Shown: positions 34,795-43,556 of the stretch, in pieces
Layout of the letters: each line of letters starts with the position of its first letter
Numbering within the stretch: position 1 is the first letter of the stretch
DNA from: Pedobacter mendelii
Lineage (GTDB): Bacteria; Bacteroidota; Bacteroidia; Sphingobacteriales; Sphingobacteriaceae
DNA: 64,000 bases
NCBI RefSeq assembly: GCF_014635725.1
Contig: NZ_BMDJ01000002.1
Coordinates: 434,001 to 498,000, forward strand
Reading direction: 5' to 3'
The notes under the pieces: generated by a model
What the model was told of the DNA's origin: nothing
Seen by the model: the letters and a program-made list of their open reading frames with translations, nothing else
Database searches by the model: none
Made by a program: the position numbers and the translations under genes

Positions 34795-35713
34795 AATTTA
34801 TATGTTCTGAAGTTATCTTCTTATTATACCTGAATTTATCCAATTGCTCTGCTGCCTGACCTATGTTATCTGATGATAAAATATCTGCACCATTATTTAC
34901 CAAATGATAGTAAATATTTCTCGCCGGACTCGCAATTGCACTGTTATCAATGTTGCCCATTGTACCTAAAATGGTAGTAATTCTTTTATCATGAAGATAT
35001 TTATAAAAATCCTTTTCAGGAGCACTTACACCTACAAAAGCAACAATTCTATCGTTCGGCACTCCTAAACTGTTAAGTCGTTTTAATTCAGATTTCTTCT
35101 GAAGCGAAGCAGAAATCATTAAATCTGGTGCTAAGCGATTAACTTCTTGAGCTTGATTTGCCGTGTAGGTAATAATAATAGAATTGCTTTCTACACTATA
35201 TTGTTTCACCTTTTCAATCACTTTGGCGTAAGAAACACCTTTTTTTAAATCGATGGTTAACAAAACTTTTCCCTTACTCCAACTTAAAACGCTATCTAAA
35301 GTTGGGATTTTAAATTTAGTTGTTTTGCCATCATTATCTTTTAAGTTGAAAGCTTTTAGCTCTTCATAAGTATAATTGCCAATCGCTCCTTTTCCTGTTG
35401 ATGTTCTATCCAATTTATCATCATGCATGATAACCATTACTGAATCTTTGCTATAAGCAATATCAAACTCTATAATTACAGGATTGTAAGTTGTGGCATT
35501 ATCAAAAGTTTCGATACAGTTTTCTGGAAAACCCGGCATTGGGCCGCCCCTGTGCGCACTTATTAATGGAAAACGATTTTCTGGCGACCATTGTAAAAAC
35601 TGATACAATTCTTCAGTTTTATTAAATTTAATATAATGATGAACTTTTTCTTCTTGTTTGCAGGATGAAAAAACTGCAATTAATGCAAAGAAAAGTAGGT
35701 GATAAAATTTCAT
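34793..35713 (-). CDS. Glycerophosphodiester phosphodiesterase family lipoprotein
   Basis: 306 residues; signal peptide with lipobox ('FALIAVFSSCKQ'), then a GDPD TIM barrel. Active-site features: 'ISAHRGGPMPGFPENCIETFDNA' (His/Arg and Glu ligands), 'EFDIAYSKDSVMVIMHDDKLDRTSTGKG' (Glu/Asp and catalytic His) and 'LLTIDLK'. It would hydrolyse glycerophosphodiesters (or related phosphodiesters) outside the cytoplasm. The C-terminus ends at a dispersed repeat that supplies the stop codon. No operon partners are evident: gldA begins 80 bases away in the same direction. Confidence 0.9.
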   Translation of the reverse strand: MKFYHLLFFALIAVFSSCKQEEKVHHYIKFNKTEELYQFLQWSPENRFPLISAHRGGPMPGFPENCIETFDNATTYNPVIIEFDIAYSKDSVMVIMHDDKLDRTSTGKGAIGNYTYEELKAFNLKDNDGKTTKFKIPTLDSVLSWSKGKVLLTIDLKKGVSYAKVIEKVKQYSVESNSIIITYTANQAQEVNRLAPDLMISASLQKKSELKRLNSLGVPNDRIVAFVGVSAPEKDFYKYLHDKRITTILGTMGNIDNSAIASPARNIYYHLVNNGADILSSDNIGQAAEQLDKFRYNKKITSEHIN

Positions 35714-35802
35714 GATTCAAAAATAGGAAAAAATGGAAGATGTAAGATGTAATTTGGAAAATGGGTTACAAGTGTTAAATAGCGATTCTGTTTTTGCAAT
35801 CT

Positions 35803-35870
35803 AAACCCGATGGCAGCGAACACGGAGTGCAACGAAGTAAAGCGTACAGCGGGACTATTGAAGCCGAAGA
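35803..35870 (+). repeat. Border-conserved hairpin repeat, copy E
   Basis: AAACCCGATGGCAGCGAACACGG at the left end and AAAGCGTACAGCGGGACTATTGAAG at the right. The centre (AGTGCAACGAAG) has only a weak stem. Confidence 0.55.
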
Positions 35871-36017
35871 ATTACTGTTATTGATTTTCAAAAAATTTTG
35901 AACCATTTATGGAACATAAGAACATCTAAGCTCATTGCGCTTAGCCCAAAATCTAATACCTTTAAACCCTGCTCAAAAACCTTCAACCTTATACCTTTAA
36001 ACCCTCCACCTTTTTAT

Positions 36018-36025
36018 TATCTTTG
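36018..36025 (+). promoter_or_regulatory. glyS promoter -7 element (TATCTTTG)
   Basis: Exact TAnnTTTG match eight bases before the glyS ATG, implying a very short leader. Confidence 0.5.
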
Positions 36026-36033
36026 CCTCCATT

Positions 36034-37677
36034 ATGGCTCAAAAGAATAACGACGAACAATTTAAAAATGTAATATCACACGCTAAAGAATACGGTTTTG
36101 TGTTCCAAAGTAGCGAAATATATGATGGCTTAAGTGCCGTTTATGATTATGGCCAGTTGGGTGCTGAACTTAAAAACAACATTAAAACTTATTGGTGGAA
36201 AGCCATGGTACAAATGCATGAAAACATCGTAGGTATTGATTCTGCAATTTTTATGCACCCAAAAGTTTGGAAAGCCAGCGGACACGTAGATGGTTTTAAC
36301 GACCCAATGATTGATAATAAGGATTCGAAAAAACGTTACCGTGCCGACCAGTTGTTAGAAAATAAAATTGATGAATTATATTCAGAACTAATAAATTTCA
36401 GCGCAGAAAACAAAGCTAAGTTTGAGGAATTTCAACAAGAAATATTAGGCTTAAGTGATGAGGGACAAGCAAGTTGGGTGCCAAGTTTTAAAGATGAAGA
36501 AGGAATTTTAGACTCTAATAAATTTCCTTTCGTTGACGAGGTAAGCTGGAAATTTGTTAAAAAAGGATTGGCTCTTGAGGTTGAAATGAACCTGGCGCTA
36601 AAATCAGAAAACTTGGCTCTACTAAAAGATTTAATTGTTGATTATAAAGTAATTTGTCCGATTTCTAAAACATCAAACTGGACAGATGTTCGCCAATTTA
36701 ACCTGATGTTTAGCACGCAATTTGGTGCTATGGCCGAAGGCAGCGATGAAGTTTATCTTCGCCCGGAAACGGCGCAGGGTATTTTCGTTAACTTTTTAAA
36801 CGTTCAAAAATCGGGAAGAATGAAAATTCCTTTCGGTATTGCGCAGATTGGCAAAGCATTCAGAAATGAAGTGATTGCCCGTCAGTTCATTATGCGTATG
36901 CGTGAGTTTGAGCAAATGGAAATGCAATTTTTCGTTCGCCCGGGTGAAGACAAAAAATGGTTTGAATACTGGAAAGAAGCTCGTTTGAAATGGCATAAAG
37001 CTTTAGGAACTCCTCCGGAGAAATACCGCTACCACGACCACGTTAAATTAGCGCACTATGCTAATGCAGCAACGGATATTGAATTCGAATTCCCATTCGG
37101 ATTTAAAGAAGTTGAAGGTATTCACAGTAGAACCGATTTCGATTTAACACAACATCAGGAGTTTTCGGGTAAGAAATTGCAGTATTTCGATAACGATTTA
37201 AATGAAGATGGTAAGCCTTACGGAAACTATGTACCTTACGTTATTGAAACTTCAATTGGTTTAGATCGTATGTTCTTATTAACCATGATAAATTCTTTTG
37301 AAGAGCAAGATTTAAGTACCGAAGATAAACAGGACAGTCGCACTTTGTTACGTTTACATCCTGCTTTGGCACCATATAAAGTCGCTGTTTTCCCTTTAAC
37401 AAAAAAAGATGGTTTACCAGAAAAAGCTCGCGAAATCATGGATACTTTGAAATTTGATTTCAACTGTATTTATGAAGAAAAAGATGCAATTGGCAAACGT
37501 TACCGCCGTCAGGATGCAATTGGCACGCCTTTTTGCTTAACTATTGACCACCAAAGTTTAGAGGATAACACGGTTACAATTCGCCATCGCGATAGTATGG
37601 AACAAGAGCGTGTTGCAATTGCAGATTTAGGTGATATTGTTGGTAAGGCGGTTAGCTGGAGAAATTTATTAGCATAA
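36034..37677 (+). CDS. glyS: Glycine--tRNA ligase (class II, alpha2 type)
   Basis: 547 residues of the single-chain (eukaryote/archaea-like) glycyl-tRNA synthetase used by Bacteroidota. Class II motifs are visible: motif 2 region 'FRNEVIARQFIMRMREFEQMEMQFF', 'YLRPETAQGIFVNF', 'VIETSIGLDRMFL' (motif 3), and the anticodon-binding domain 'LAPYKVAVFPLTKKDGLPEKA'. Length is typical or slightly long. A near-leaderless TAnnTTTG promoter lies in front and a strong terminator behind, so it is a single-gene unit. Confidence 0.95.
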   Translation: MAQKNNDEQFKNVISHAKEYGFVFQSSEIYDGLSAVYDYGQLGAELKNNIKTYWWKAMVQMHENIVGIDSAIFMHPKVWKASGHVDGFNDPMIDNKDSKKRYRADQLLENKIDELYSELINFSAENKAKFEEFQQEILGLSDEGQASWVPSFKDEEGILDSNKFPFVDEVSWKFVKKGLALEVEMNLALKSENLALLKDLIVDYKVICPISKTSNWTDVRQFNLMFSTQFGAMAEGSDEVYLRPETAQGIFVNFLNVQKSGRMKIPFGIAQIGKAFRNEVIARQFIMRMREFEQMEMQFFVRPGEDKKWFEYWKEARLKWHKALGTPPEKYRYHDHVKLAHYANAATDIEFEFPFGFKEVEGIHSRTDFDLTQHQEFSGKKLQYFDNDLNEDGKPYGNYVPYVIETSIGLDRMFLLTMINSFEEQDLSTEDKQDSRTLLRLHPALAPYKVAVFPLTKKDGLPEKAREIMDTLKFDFNCIYEEKDAIGKRYRRQDAIGTPFCLTIDHQSLEDNTVTIRHRDSMEQERVAIADLGDIVGKAVSWRNLLA

Positions 37678-37731
37678 GGTTTGACCACCTTAAACATCTA
37701 AAGATAACTAAGCTGGGTATATAATATTTAG

Positions 37732-37762
37732 CCGCAGGTTAAAAGCCTGCGGTTATTTTTTT
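37732..37762 (+). terminator. Terminator after glyS
   Basis: Stem CCGCAGG-ttaaaag-CCTGCGG followed by TTATTTTTTT, 55 bases after the glyS stop. Confidence 0.85.
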
Positions 37763-37808
37763 ATGAATCGATTAAAATTTTATTCAACCAAAGTGTATAA
37801 ATCTGTAA

Positions 37809-38225
37809 TTAGATGATAGGAAATTACCTCAAAAATTCTTTGCCCGCAGACATAAAATTGCAGCAGATTATTTAAACGAGCTTGATAAGCATCTTAATGA
37901 TATTGTTTGAGGCAGAGCAACCAAAATGTTTGAGGTACGGGATTTTGCATCAATCTTACACGTACACCCAACTCATTTTAGTAATACAATTAAATCTGCT
38001 ACAGGCCATTCGTCTTGTTATTTTTTCGAAGAGCGTTTAATGGAGATTTCTAAATCGATGTTGCGCAACGTGAGTCCACCGATTTCTGAAATTGCCAGGA
38101 TTTTAACTTACAACCCATCCAACTTTACCAAATTCTTTAAATATTTTTCTGGCCCAAAGCCTAAGCAATATCTGGAAGCTTATTTTCAATCGCTGGTACA
38201 GAAAAAGGAAATTGTTACTATATAA
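37809..38225 (+). pseudogene. Remnant of an AraC-type regulator with in-frame stop
   Basis: The in-frame stretch before the 37926 ATG reads 'FFARRHKIAADYLNELDKHLNDIV', then TGA (37908-37910), then 'GRATKMFEVRDFASILHVHPTHFSNTIK' without a frame change. It then continues with the second HTH 'PPISEIARILTYNPSNFTKFFKYFSGPKPKQYLE'. This is the DNA-binding half of an AraC regulator interrupted by one stop codon and lacking any N-terminal ligand domain (upstream TAA at 37806). The 99 codons from 37926 stay open and could in principle make a free double-HTH domain. It lies 65 bases before the SDR gene and may once have controlled it. Confidence 0.7.
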
Positions 38226-38263
38226 AACTTAAGTACTCACCATTTTTAAATCAAATTTGCATT

Positions 38264-38271
38264 TAACTTTG
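38264..38271 (+). promoter_or_regulatory. Promoter -7 element of the SDR gene (TAACTTTG)
   Basis: Exact TAnnTTTG match 19 bases before the ATG at 38291. Confidence 0.4.
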
Positions 38272-38290
38272 TTTATCAAATTAAAAGAAA

Positions 38291-39055
38291 ATGGAAAAAA
38301 GAAATAAAATTGTACTGGTAACGGGTGGTAGTCGTGGTTTAGGTAAAAATGCAGCTATACATTTGGCAAAAAAAGGTTTAGATGTTATTTTAACTTATCA
38401 ATCAAAGAAAGAAGATGCAGATGAAACGGTTAATGAACTAATAGAAATTGGCGTTAATGCTACTGCATTACAATTAGATGTAGCCAACGGCAAAACTTTC
38501 GACACTTTTTTTGAAGAAGTAAAATCAACTTTAAAATCCGTTTTCAATGCTGATAAATTTGATTATTTAGTAAATAATGCAGGAATTGGAATCCATGCAT
38601 CTTTTGCTGATACTACTGAAGAACAGTTCGATACTTTGGTAAACATTCAATTTAAAGGCGTATTCTTTTTAACGCAAAAAGCATTACCACTGATAAATGA
38701 TGGTGGTGGAATTGTGAATGTATCAAGCGGCTTGGCTCGTTTCGCTTTGCCGGGCTATGCAGCTTATGCATCTATGAAAGGCGCAATGGAAGTATTAACG
38801 CGTTATCAGGCAAAAGAGTTAGGTGTTAGAGGTATTAATGTAAATATTGTAGCTCCCGGCGCAATAGAAACTGATTTTGGGGGAGGTGCTGTCCGTGATA
38901 ATGAGCAATTAAATAAAATGATTGCATCGCAAACGGCTTTAGGCCGAGTTGGTTTACCAGATGATATTGGAGGAGTTGTAGCGTTTCTTTGTACAGAAGA
39001 AGCTCGTTGGATAAATGGACAACGCATCGAAGCATCTGGAGGTATGTTTTTGTAA
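38291..39055 (+). CDS. SDR family NAD(P)-dependent oxidoreductase
   Basis: 254-residue classical short-chain dehydrogenase with the nucleotide motif TGGSRGLG (residues 11-18) and 'LVNNAGIG'. Catalytic Ser is in 'VNVSSGLA', and Tyr/Lys in 'YAAYASMKG'; the C-terminal 'EARWINGQRIEASGGM' is also typical. Substrate unknown; the length and C-terminus resemble FabG-like or xenobiotic-reducing SDRs. The dead AraC regulator is immediately upstream. The gene has its own promoter-like element. Confidence 0.9.
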   Translation: MEKRNKIVLVTGGSRGLGKNAAIHLAKKGLDVILTYQSKKEDADETVNELIEIGVNATALQLDVANGKTFDTFFEEVKSTLKSVFNADKFDYLVNNAGIGIHASFADTTEEQFDTLVNIQFKGVFFLTQKALPLINDGGGIVNVSSGLARFALPGYAAYASMKGAMEVLTRYQAKELGVRGINVNIVAPGAIETDFGGGAVRDNEQLNKMIASQTALGRVGLPDDIGGVVAFLCTEEARWINGQRIEASGGMFL

Positions 39056-39078
39056 GCGATTGTCCGTTTAACAGTTGC

Positions 39079-39136
39079 CGTCATTGCAAGGTATGAAGCA
39101 ATATCTCTAATTAGATTGCTTCGCACCTGGCAATTA
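39079..39136. repeat. CGTCATTGC...GAAGCAAT inverted dispersed repeat
   Basis: CGTCATTGCAAGGTATGAAGCAAT facing ATTGCTTCGCACCTGGCAAT with a short spacer, a palindromic copy of the repeat also at 34769, 53381 and 59654-59966. It lies between the convergent SDR and NlpC genes and could act as a transcript end. Confidence 0.6.
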
Positions 39137-39149
39137 CAAACTGTAAAAA

Positions 39150-40346
39150 TCATTTTCCATACCATTCATGTTTATCAACCCTTGTAATTTCAGTCTGCCC
39201 AATTTCGGTTAAAAATTTTCTGGCGCTTACTAAAGTTTTACTTTGATGTTCATCATAATTACTGGCGGATGGAACCAAACTACTAATTTTTACCATTCCT
39301 GCAGATTGAATAAACTCTCCTTTACCCATGTATATTGCGGTATGTGAAACTCTTCCTCCATTAACACCACGGCTTTTTGCAGCGGAGAAAAATAACAAAT
39401 CACCAGGCTGCAAGTTTTTAAGGCACTTTTCAACGCTTATAGAATCGGATTCCAAAACATCAACGGCAGAACCAATGAGTGCTTGCTGAGATGCATCTCT
39501 TGGTATAATAATCCCATTTAAAAAATAGCTTGTTTTGGTAAAGCCACTGCAATCGACACCTTTAACCGAAGTTCCTCCCCATAAATAAGGTACTCCTATT
39601 AGTGTTTTGGCAGTTTCAAGAATCGCTTCAGCAGTTGGATTTGGTTTTTTCTCCCATTCTGAGAAGAATTTGGTTTCATTTTTCTTGATGTATCCTATTC
39701 GCTTATCAGGAAAAATAATTTTATAAAAGCCCTTTTCTTCTGATAAAACCTGAAGTATATTTCCTTTAACCAAATCAGAAACACGAATTGAATTTACATT
39801 GGCTCTGCTAAAAGCATGACCGAAATCTGCAATATAAATTAATCTTTTCGAAGCTTTCCAGTCTTCAAAATCTTGCTTATTCATTAAACTAACGGCGATA
39901 CCATCTGTGTAAGACAAATAACCATCGGGTGTTTTGACCAAATAATAACCTCCCTGTTTTTTCAAAACTTGTACAGGGGTACCTAAAATCATTTGGGTAA
40001 GCATTTCTGCAGAATTTTGTGGTGCCGAACGATTATTACTAACAGATAAATTTGCCACCCCGTATTCCATGCCTTTTAAATTTTGTGCAGGCAGTAAGGA
40101 GTTTACTTTAACAAAACCTTCAACGTCTTTTGCTTGCTTATCTAAAGCAATTAAAGCTTGCGGTGATGTACTTTCAACTAAAATACTATCGCCTTTAATT
40201 TGAACATTAAAATAAACCGACCGCTTATCAGGAGCAAATTCTCTTTTAATCTGATTAAAAATTGTTCTGAAGGTTGCCGTATCAATTTGTGCTTTTGAGG
40301 AAATTGACAACACTAAAATGTAAAACAGGATGATTAGTTTTTTCAT
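39150..40346 (-). CDS. SH3-domain NlpC/P60 (C40) peptidase
   Basis: 398 residues, signal peptide ('IILFYILVLSISSKAQ'), two SH3b-like domains and a C-terminal NlpC/P60 domain. Catalytic Cys is in 'GVDCSGFTKT' (near residue 264) and His in 'GRVSHTAIYMG' (near 334). 'LIGVPYLWGGTSVKG' precedes the active site. Enzymes of this kind (YkfC or dipeptidyl-peptidase VI type) trim cell-wall peptides outside the cytoplasm. A second, smaller C40 gene lies at 46644. Confidence 0.9.
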   Translation of the reverse strand: MKKLIILFYILVLSISSKAQIDTATFRTIFNQIKREFAPDKRSVYFNVQIKGDSILVESTSPQALIALDKQAKDVEGFVKVNSLLPAQNLKGMEYGVANLSVSNNRSAPQNSAEMLTQMILGTPVQVLKKQGGYYLVKTPDGYLSYTDGIAVSLMNKQDFEDWKASKRLIYIADFGHAFSRANVNSIRVSDLVKGNILQVLSEEKGFYKIIFPDKRIGYIKKNETKFFSEWEKKPNPTAEAILETAKTLIGVPYLWGGTSVKGVDCSGFTKTSYFLNGIIIPRDASQQALIGSAVDVLESDSISVEKCLKNLQPGDLLFFSAAKSRGVNGGRVSHTAIYMGKGEFIQSAGMVKISSLVPSASNYDEHQSKTLVSARKFLTEIGQTEITRVDKHEWYGK

Positions 40347-40492
40347 ATTTTAAAAGAAAGTTAAATCTACATATTATAAAAATCTACAATTAGCAAAATG
40401 CTGTAACTAATTGCTTACCAAAATATTTGATGTTAAATTTCTAAAACTGAAAATAAATAAATCCAACTTGCGTTTACCTTGAAATACCAAAC

Positions 40493-41182
40493 ATGAATCG
40501 CCCCTTTTATTGTTTAATTTTTTTTATGATGCTTGGCTGCAGAATGTTTGCCCAAACCTGGACAGATGCCGAATTTAAAAAAGCAAATACTGCAGCTAAT
40601 TCAAATTACCTAAGCAATGAAGAGAAAAATATTATTCTTTATATTAATCTCATTAGAATTGATGGAGAGAAATTTTACTACACATTTTTAGAAGATTACA
40701 TAAATAATTACAACTCAAAAGTAAAAAGGTACAGAAATTATAATGAATTAAAACTTACAAAAACCAATCCCTACTATTTATCATTACTGAAACACATTAC
40801 GGTTGCTAAAAATTTACCGTTATTTTATCCTGATCAAAGATTAAGCTCTTTAAGCCGTGGGCACGCTATAGATTTGAACAAAAATAATTTAGATACACAT
40901 GAAAGTAGCAACGGTAACAAATTTAGCCAACGCTTATCTAAATACTTTCCAAATAAACCAATGAGCGAGAATATAGACTTTGGCTATTCAAACAGTTTGG
41001 ATATTGTTTGCCATTTGCTTTTGGATTGTGGAGTTCCTTCTCTTGGTCATAGGTTTAACTTACTCGATCAAAAGTACAGGTTAAATACAGTTGGAGTTAG
41101 CATTCAACCTCATCCTTCATATACTTGGTGTGCCGTATTAGATTTTGTCGCGCAACCTACATTTTATACTAGTAATCCTTAA
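40493..41182 (+). CDS. CAP domain secreted protein
   Basis: 229 residues with a signal peptide ('FYCLIFFMMLGCRMFAQ') and the CAP/SCP fold: 'NIILYINLIRIDGEKF', 'DQRLSSLSRGHAIDLNKNN', then 'MSENIDFGYSNS' and 'SLGHRFNLLDQKYRLNTVGVSIQ'. CAP proteins are extracellular and have diverse or unknown activity. The Cys in the leader could also act as a lipobox, but its position (LGC-R) is not ideal. It stands alone, divergent from the NlpC gene. Confidence 0.82.
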   Translation: MNRPFYCLIFFMMLGCRMFAQTWTDAEFKKANTAANSNYLSNEEKNIILYINLIRIDGEKFYYTFLEDYINNYNSKVKRYRNYNELKLTKTNPYYLSLLKHITVAKNLPLFYPDQRLSSLSRGHAIDLNKNNLDTHESSNGNKFSQRLSKYFPNKPMSENIDFGYSNSLDIVCHLLLDCGVPSLGHRFNLLDQKYRLNTVGVSIQPHPSYTWCAVLDFVAQPTFYTSNP

Positions 41183-41325
41183 AATTATTAAATTGAAAAT
41201 TAAGGTTATATAGAAAACATATCAACAACATCTATGTTAGAATAAATAATAATGGTTGATTTATTTATCAATTTCATTTTCAAAATCTCAAATAATACAA
41301 TATATAAACAATAAGCTAAAAAAAA

Positions 41326-42566
41326 CTAACAAGTACTTCCGGCACTCCTTATGCAAATAACGAAGACAGCATGAGAGTATATCATTGTGGCTTTGCGCTA
41401 AAATTTTATACTGAAGATGGTAAAGGGGATTTATTTAGAAATAATACACCAGTATTTTTTGTAAAAAACCCGAAAAAATTTGGTGATTTTATCCATACTC
41501 AAAAACGAGATCCACAAACCAATATGAAAAGCCCGACCATGATGTGGGGTTTCTGGAGCTTAAATCCTGAAAGTTTGCATCAGGTTTTAATTTTGATATC
41601 GCCACATGGATGGTTTTGGAAGCCATACATTTTCATTGTTAACGATAATTGTATAACGATAAAGATGAACGGTTTTATGTAAAATTTCATTTCAAAACTA
41701 AACAAGGCATTCAAAATTTCACGAATGATAAAGCAGTTGATATGAAATCTCAAGCTCCTGACCATTCGCAACGAGATTTATTTGAATCTATTGAAAAAGG
41801 TGATTTCCCTAAATGGACTTTAAAAATTCAGATAATGCCATTTGAAAATGATAAAACTTATCACTTAAATCCCTTCGATTTAACTAAAGTTTAGCCACAT
41901 GCCGATTATCCATTGATTGAAGTTGGAGAACTTGAATTAAACGAAAACCCAGATAATTATTTTACACATGTAGAGCAGGTAGCTTTTGCACCCGCAAATG
42001 TTGTAGATGGAATTTTGTATTCGCCTGATATAAATGTTGCAAGGTAGAATTTTATCTTATCCTGATGCACAACGTTATCGTTTAGGTGTCAATTATGAGC
42101 AAATTCCAGTGAATCGTTGTCCATTTATGACAAATAATTACCAGCGTGATGGCTTAATGGCAATTAATGGAAACGGTAGTTCTAACCCAAATTATTTCCC
42201 CAACAGTTTTGATGATATTGAGGTTGATGAAAGCTATAAACAACCAGTATGGCCTTTAGATTCTCTTTTGGCAGATCAATATGATAGAAATGAACAGGTG
42301 AAAACGACCATTACTCACAACCAGGAAATCTTTTTCGCTTAATGGATCAACAAGCTAAGAAGAATACAATTGCAAATATTGTAAGCGCAATGGGCGGTAT
42401 AAATGGAGTTAAAAAAGATGAAATTGTTAACCGACAACTATGCCATTGGTTTAGAGCAGATATGAATTTAGGTTTAGGCATTGTAAAGGGTTTAGACTTA
42501 AATTTAGATAAAGGTATGGAAGGCATGGTTAATTCAGATATAACCGAAAAGGCAACAAACAATTAA
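41326..42566 (+). pseudogene. Degraded catalase gene (KatA/KatE type, clade unresolved)
   Basis: Catalase fragments appear in order across three frames. '[14 protein letters not shown]' (41326-41373) joins directly to '[24 protein letters not shown]', so roughly 90 residues including the catalytic-His region are missing. It then has '[10 protein letters not shown]' and 'SPHGW' before a frameshift near 41605; the old sequence is recognisable as '[11 protein letters not shown]' in another frame. '[20 protein letters not shown]' runs to TAG at 41892 in place of the Trp of 'KVWPH'. '[18 protein letters not shown]' follows, with a frameshift near 42030, then '[17 protein letters not shown]' with the heme Tyr. 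A last shift near 42325-42340 precedes 'AKKNTIANIVSAMGG'. At least five lesions; not functional. A strong terminator still follows. Confidence 0.9.
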
Positions 42567-42581
42567 CAAAATATATTTTAT

Positions 42582-42615
42582 AAAATTCTCAGTCGAATAA
42601 CTGAGAATTTTTTAT
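42582..42615 (+). terminator. Terminator of the dead catalase gene
   Basis: AAATTCTCAG-tcgaataa-CTGAGAATTT followed by TTTTATTATAA on the plus strand, 16 bases after the last catalase stop. Confidence 0.8.
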
Positions 42616-42730
42616 TATAATCAAACCTTAATAAGTATATAAAAATTTATATTTGCAGATTAACTTTACACTTTTTTAAGTGTGAAGCAATTTTCGAACT
42701 TCATACAATTGCCTAAAAAATAGTACGCAA

Positions 42731-43216
42731 ATGCGCAAAGCGATTTTAGCCTTTATAGACTTTTTCTACCCTCCTTTTAGAAGATTTATTTCTCAACATA
42801 ATTTTAGGTATTTAGCAACAGGTGGCAGTACATGGCTTTTAGGAAATATCGTTTATTATCTTGCTTTCCATCATCTTTTCCATGTCGAAGATATTGATTT
42901 TACATTCTTCACTTTAAAAAGGGAAACAGCAGCATTAGCAGTAGATTTTTTAGTGGTTATACCATATAGCTTTTTACTTAACAGATATGTTATTTTCACA
43001 CATAGCGAGGTTAAAGCGCATATTCAGCTATTAAGATTTTTAAACTTAAACCTCGTAAATATTTTATTAACCTTTGCAATGCAAAAGTTTTTTATAGAAA
43101 TATTAGGTATTTATCCAACCATATCCAAAGTAGTCATATCTGTGCTGATTGCCGGTTTTAGCTATTTATATCAGCATTACTTTACTTTTAGCGTAAAGAA
43201 AATTAAAGCTAAATAG
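42731..43216 (+). CDS. GtrA family membrane protein
   Basis: 161 residues with four membrane helices and the GtrA-type opening 'NFRYLATGGSTWLLGNIVYYLAF' and end 'IAGFSYLYQHYFTFSV'. GtrA-like proteins are thought to help move lipid-linked sugars (for example undecaprenyl-P-glucose) across the membrane for surface glycans. No glycosyltransferase partner is adjacent here. The start follows an AT-rich gap after the catalase terminator. Confidence 0.82.
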   Translation: MRKAILAFIDFFYPPFRRFISQHNFRYLATGGSTWLLGNIVYYLAFHHLFHVEDIDFTFFTLKRETAALAVDFLVVIPYSFLLNRYVIFTHSEVKAHIQLLRFLNLNLVNILLTFAMQKFFIEILGIYPTISKVVISVLIAGFSYLYQHYFTFSVKKIKAK

Positions 43217-43556
43217 TTTTACTTAAGTTGAATTCGAATGGCTTAAATTGAAACATTATAAAGCTTGATTGCTGTTAATGATTATGGTTATAATTTGTAT
43301 AGCCTTAAATATCTAAACGGGATGGTAGCGATATCCTTTTGAGCATTTTTCTTGCGAAAAAGATTTAGCGAACAGCCCGAATGAATTTGCCCATAAAAAG
43401 CTGAAGAACCTTTTAATAAAATTTTGCAAACTAATTACTTGCATCATAACGAATAAAACTTAATTTACGTCTGCCTGTTAATTTATCGAGCGGCTTTCTT
43501 GCTTAGGTAAATGCAACCACCTAACTTAGCCAGCGACTAACTTTTTATAATACCGA
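43217..43556. other. Intergenic region with repeat copy F
   Basis: 340 bases with no gene apart from repeat copy F (43315-43385). No clear TAnnTTTG box is seen close to the hydroxylase ATG. Confidence 0.6.
43315..43385 (+). repeat. Border-conserved hairpin repeat, copy F
   Basis: AAACGGGATGGTAGCGATATCC at the left, hairpin ATTTTTC-ttgc-GAAAAAGAT in the centre, TTAGCGAACAGCCCGAATGAA at the right. Confidence 0.6.

Larger units (their letters stand above)
35714..36033. other. Intergenic region with repeat copy E and low-complexity run
   Basis: 320 bases, no gene. Repeat copy E at 35803-35870 is followed by ACCTTTAAACCCT/CTTCAACCTTA low-complexity words (35957-36012) and the glyS promoter element. 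Confidence 0.65.

Noticed and set aside
38806..39165. 119-codon minus-strand open frame over the 3' end of the SDR gene
   Set aside because: It overlaps the conserved SDR C-terminus antisense, has no recognisable domain and ends in repeat DNA.
42034..42566. Two separate small catalase-related genes
   Set aside because: Their translations are consecutive parts of one catalase in shifted frames, so they belong to the single pseudogene.
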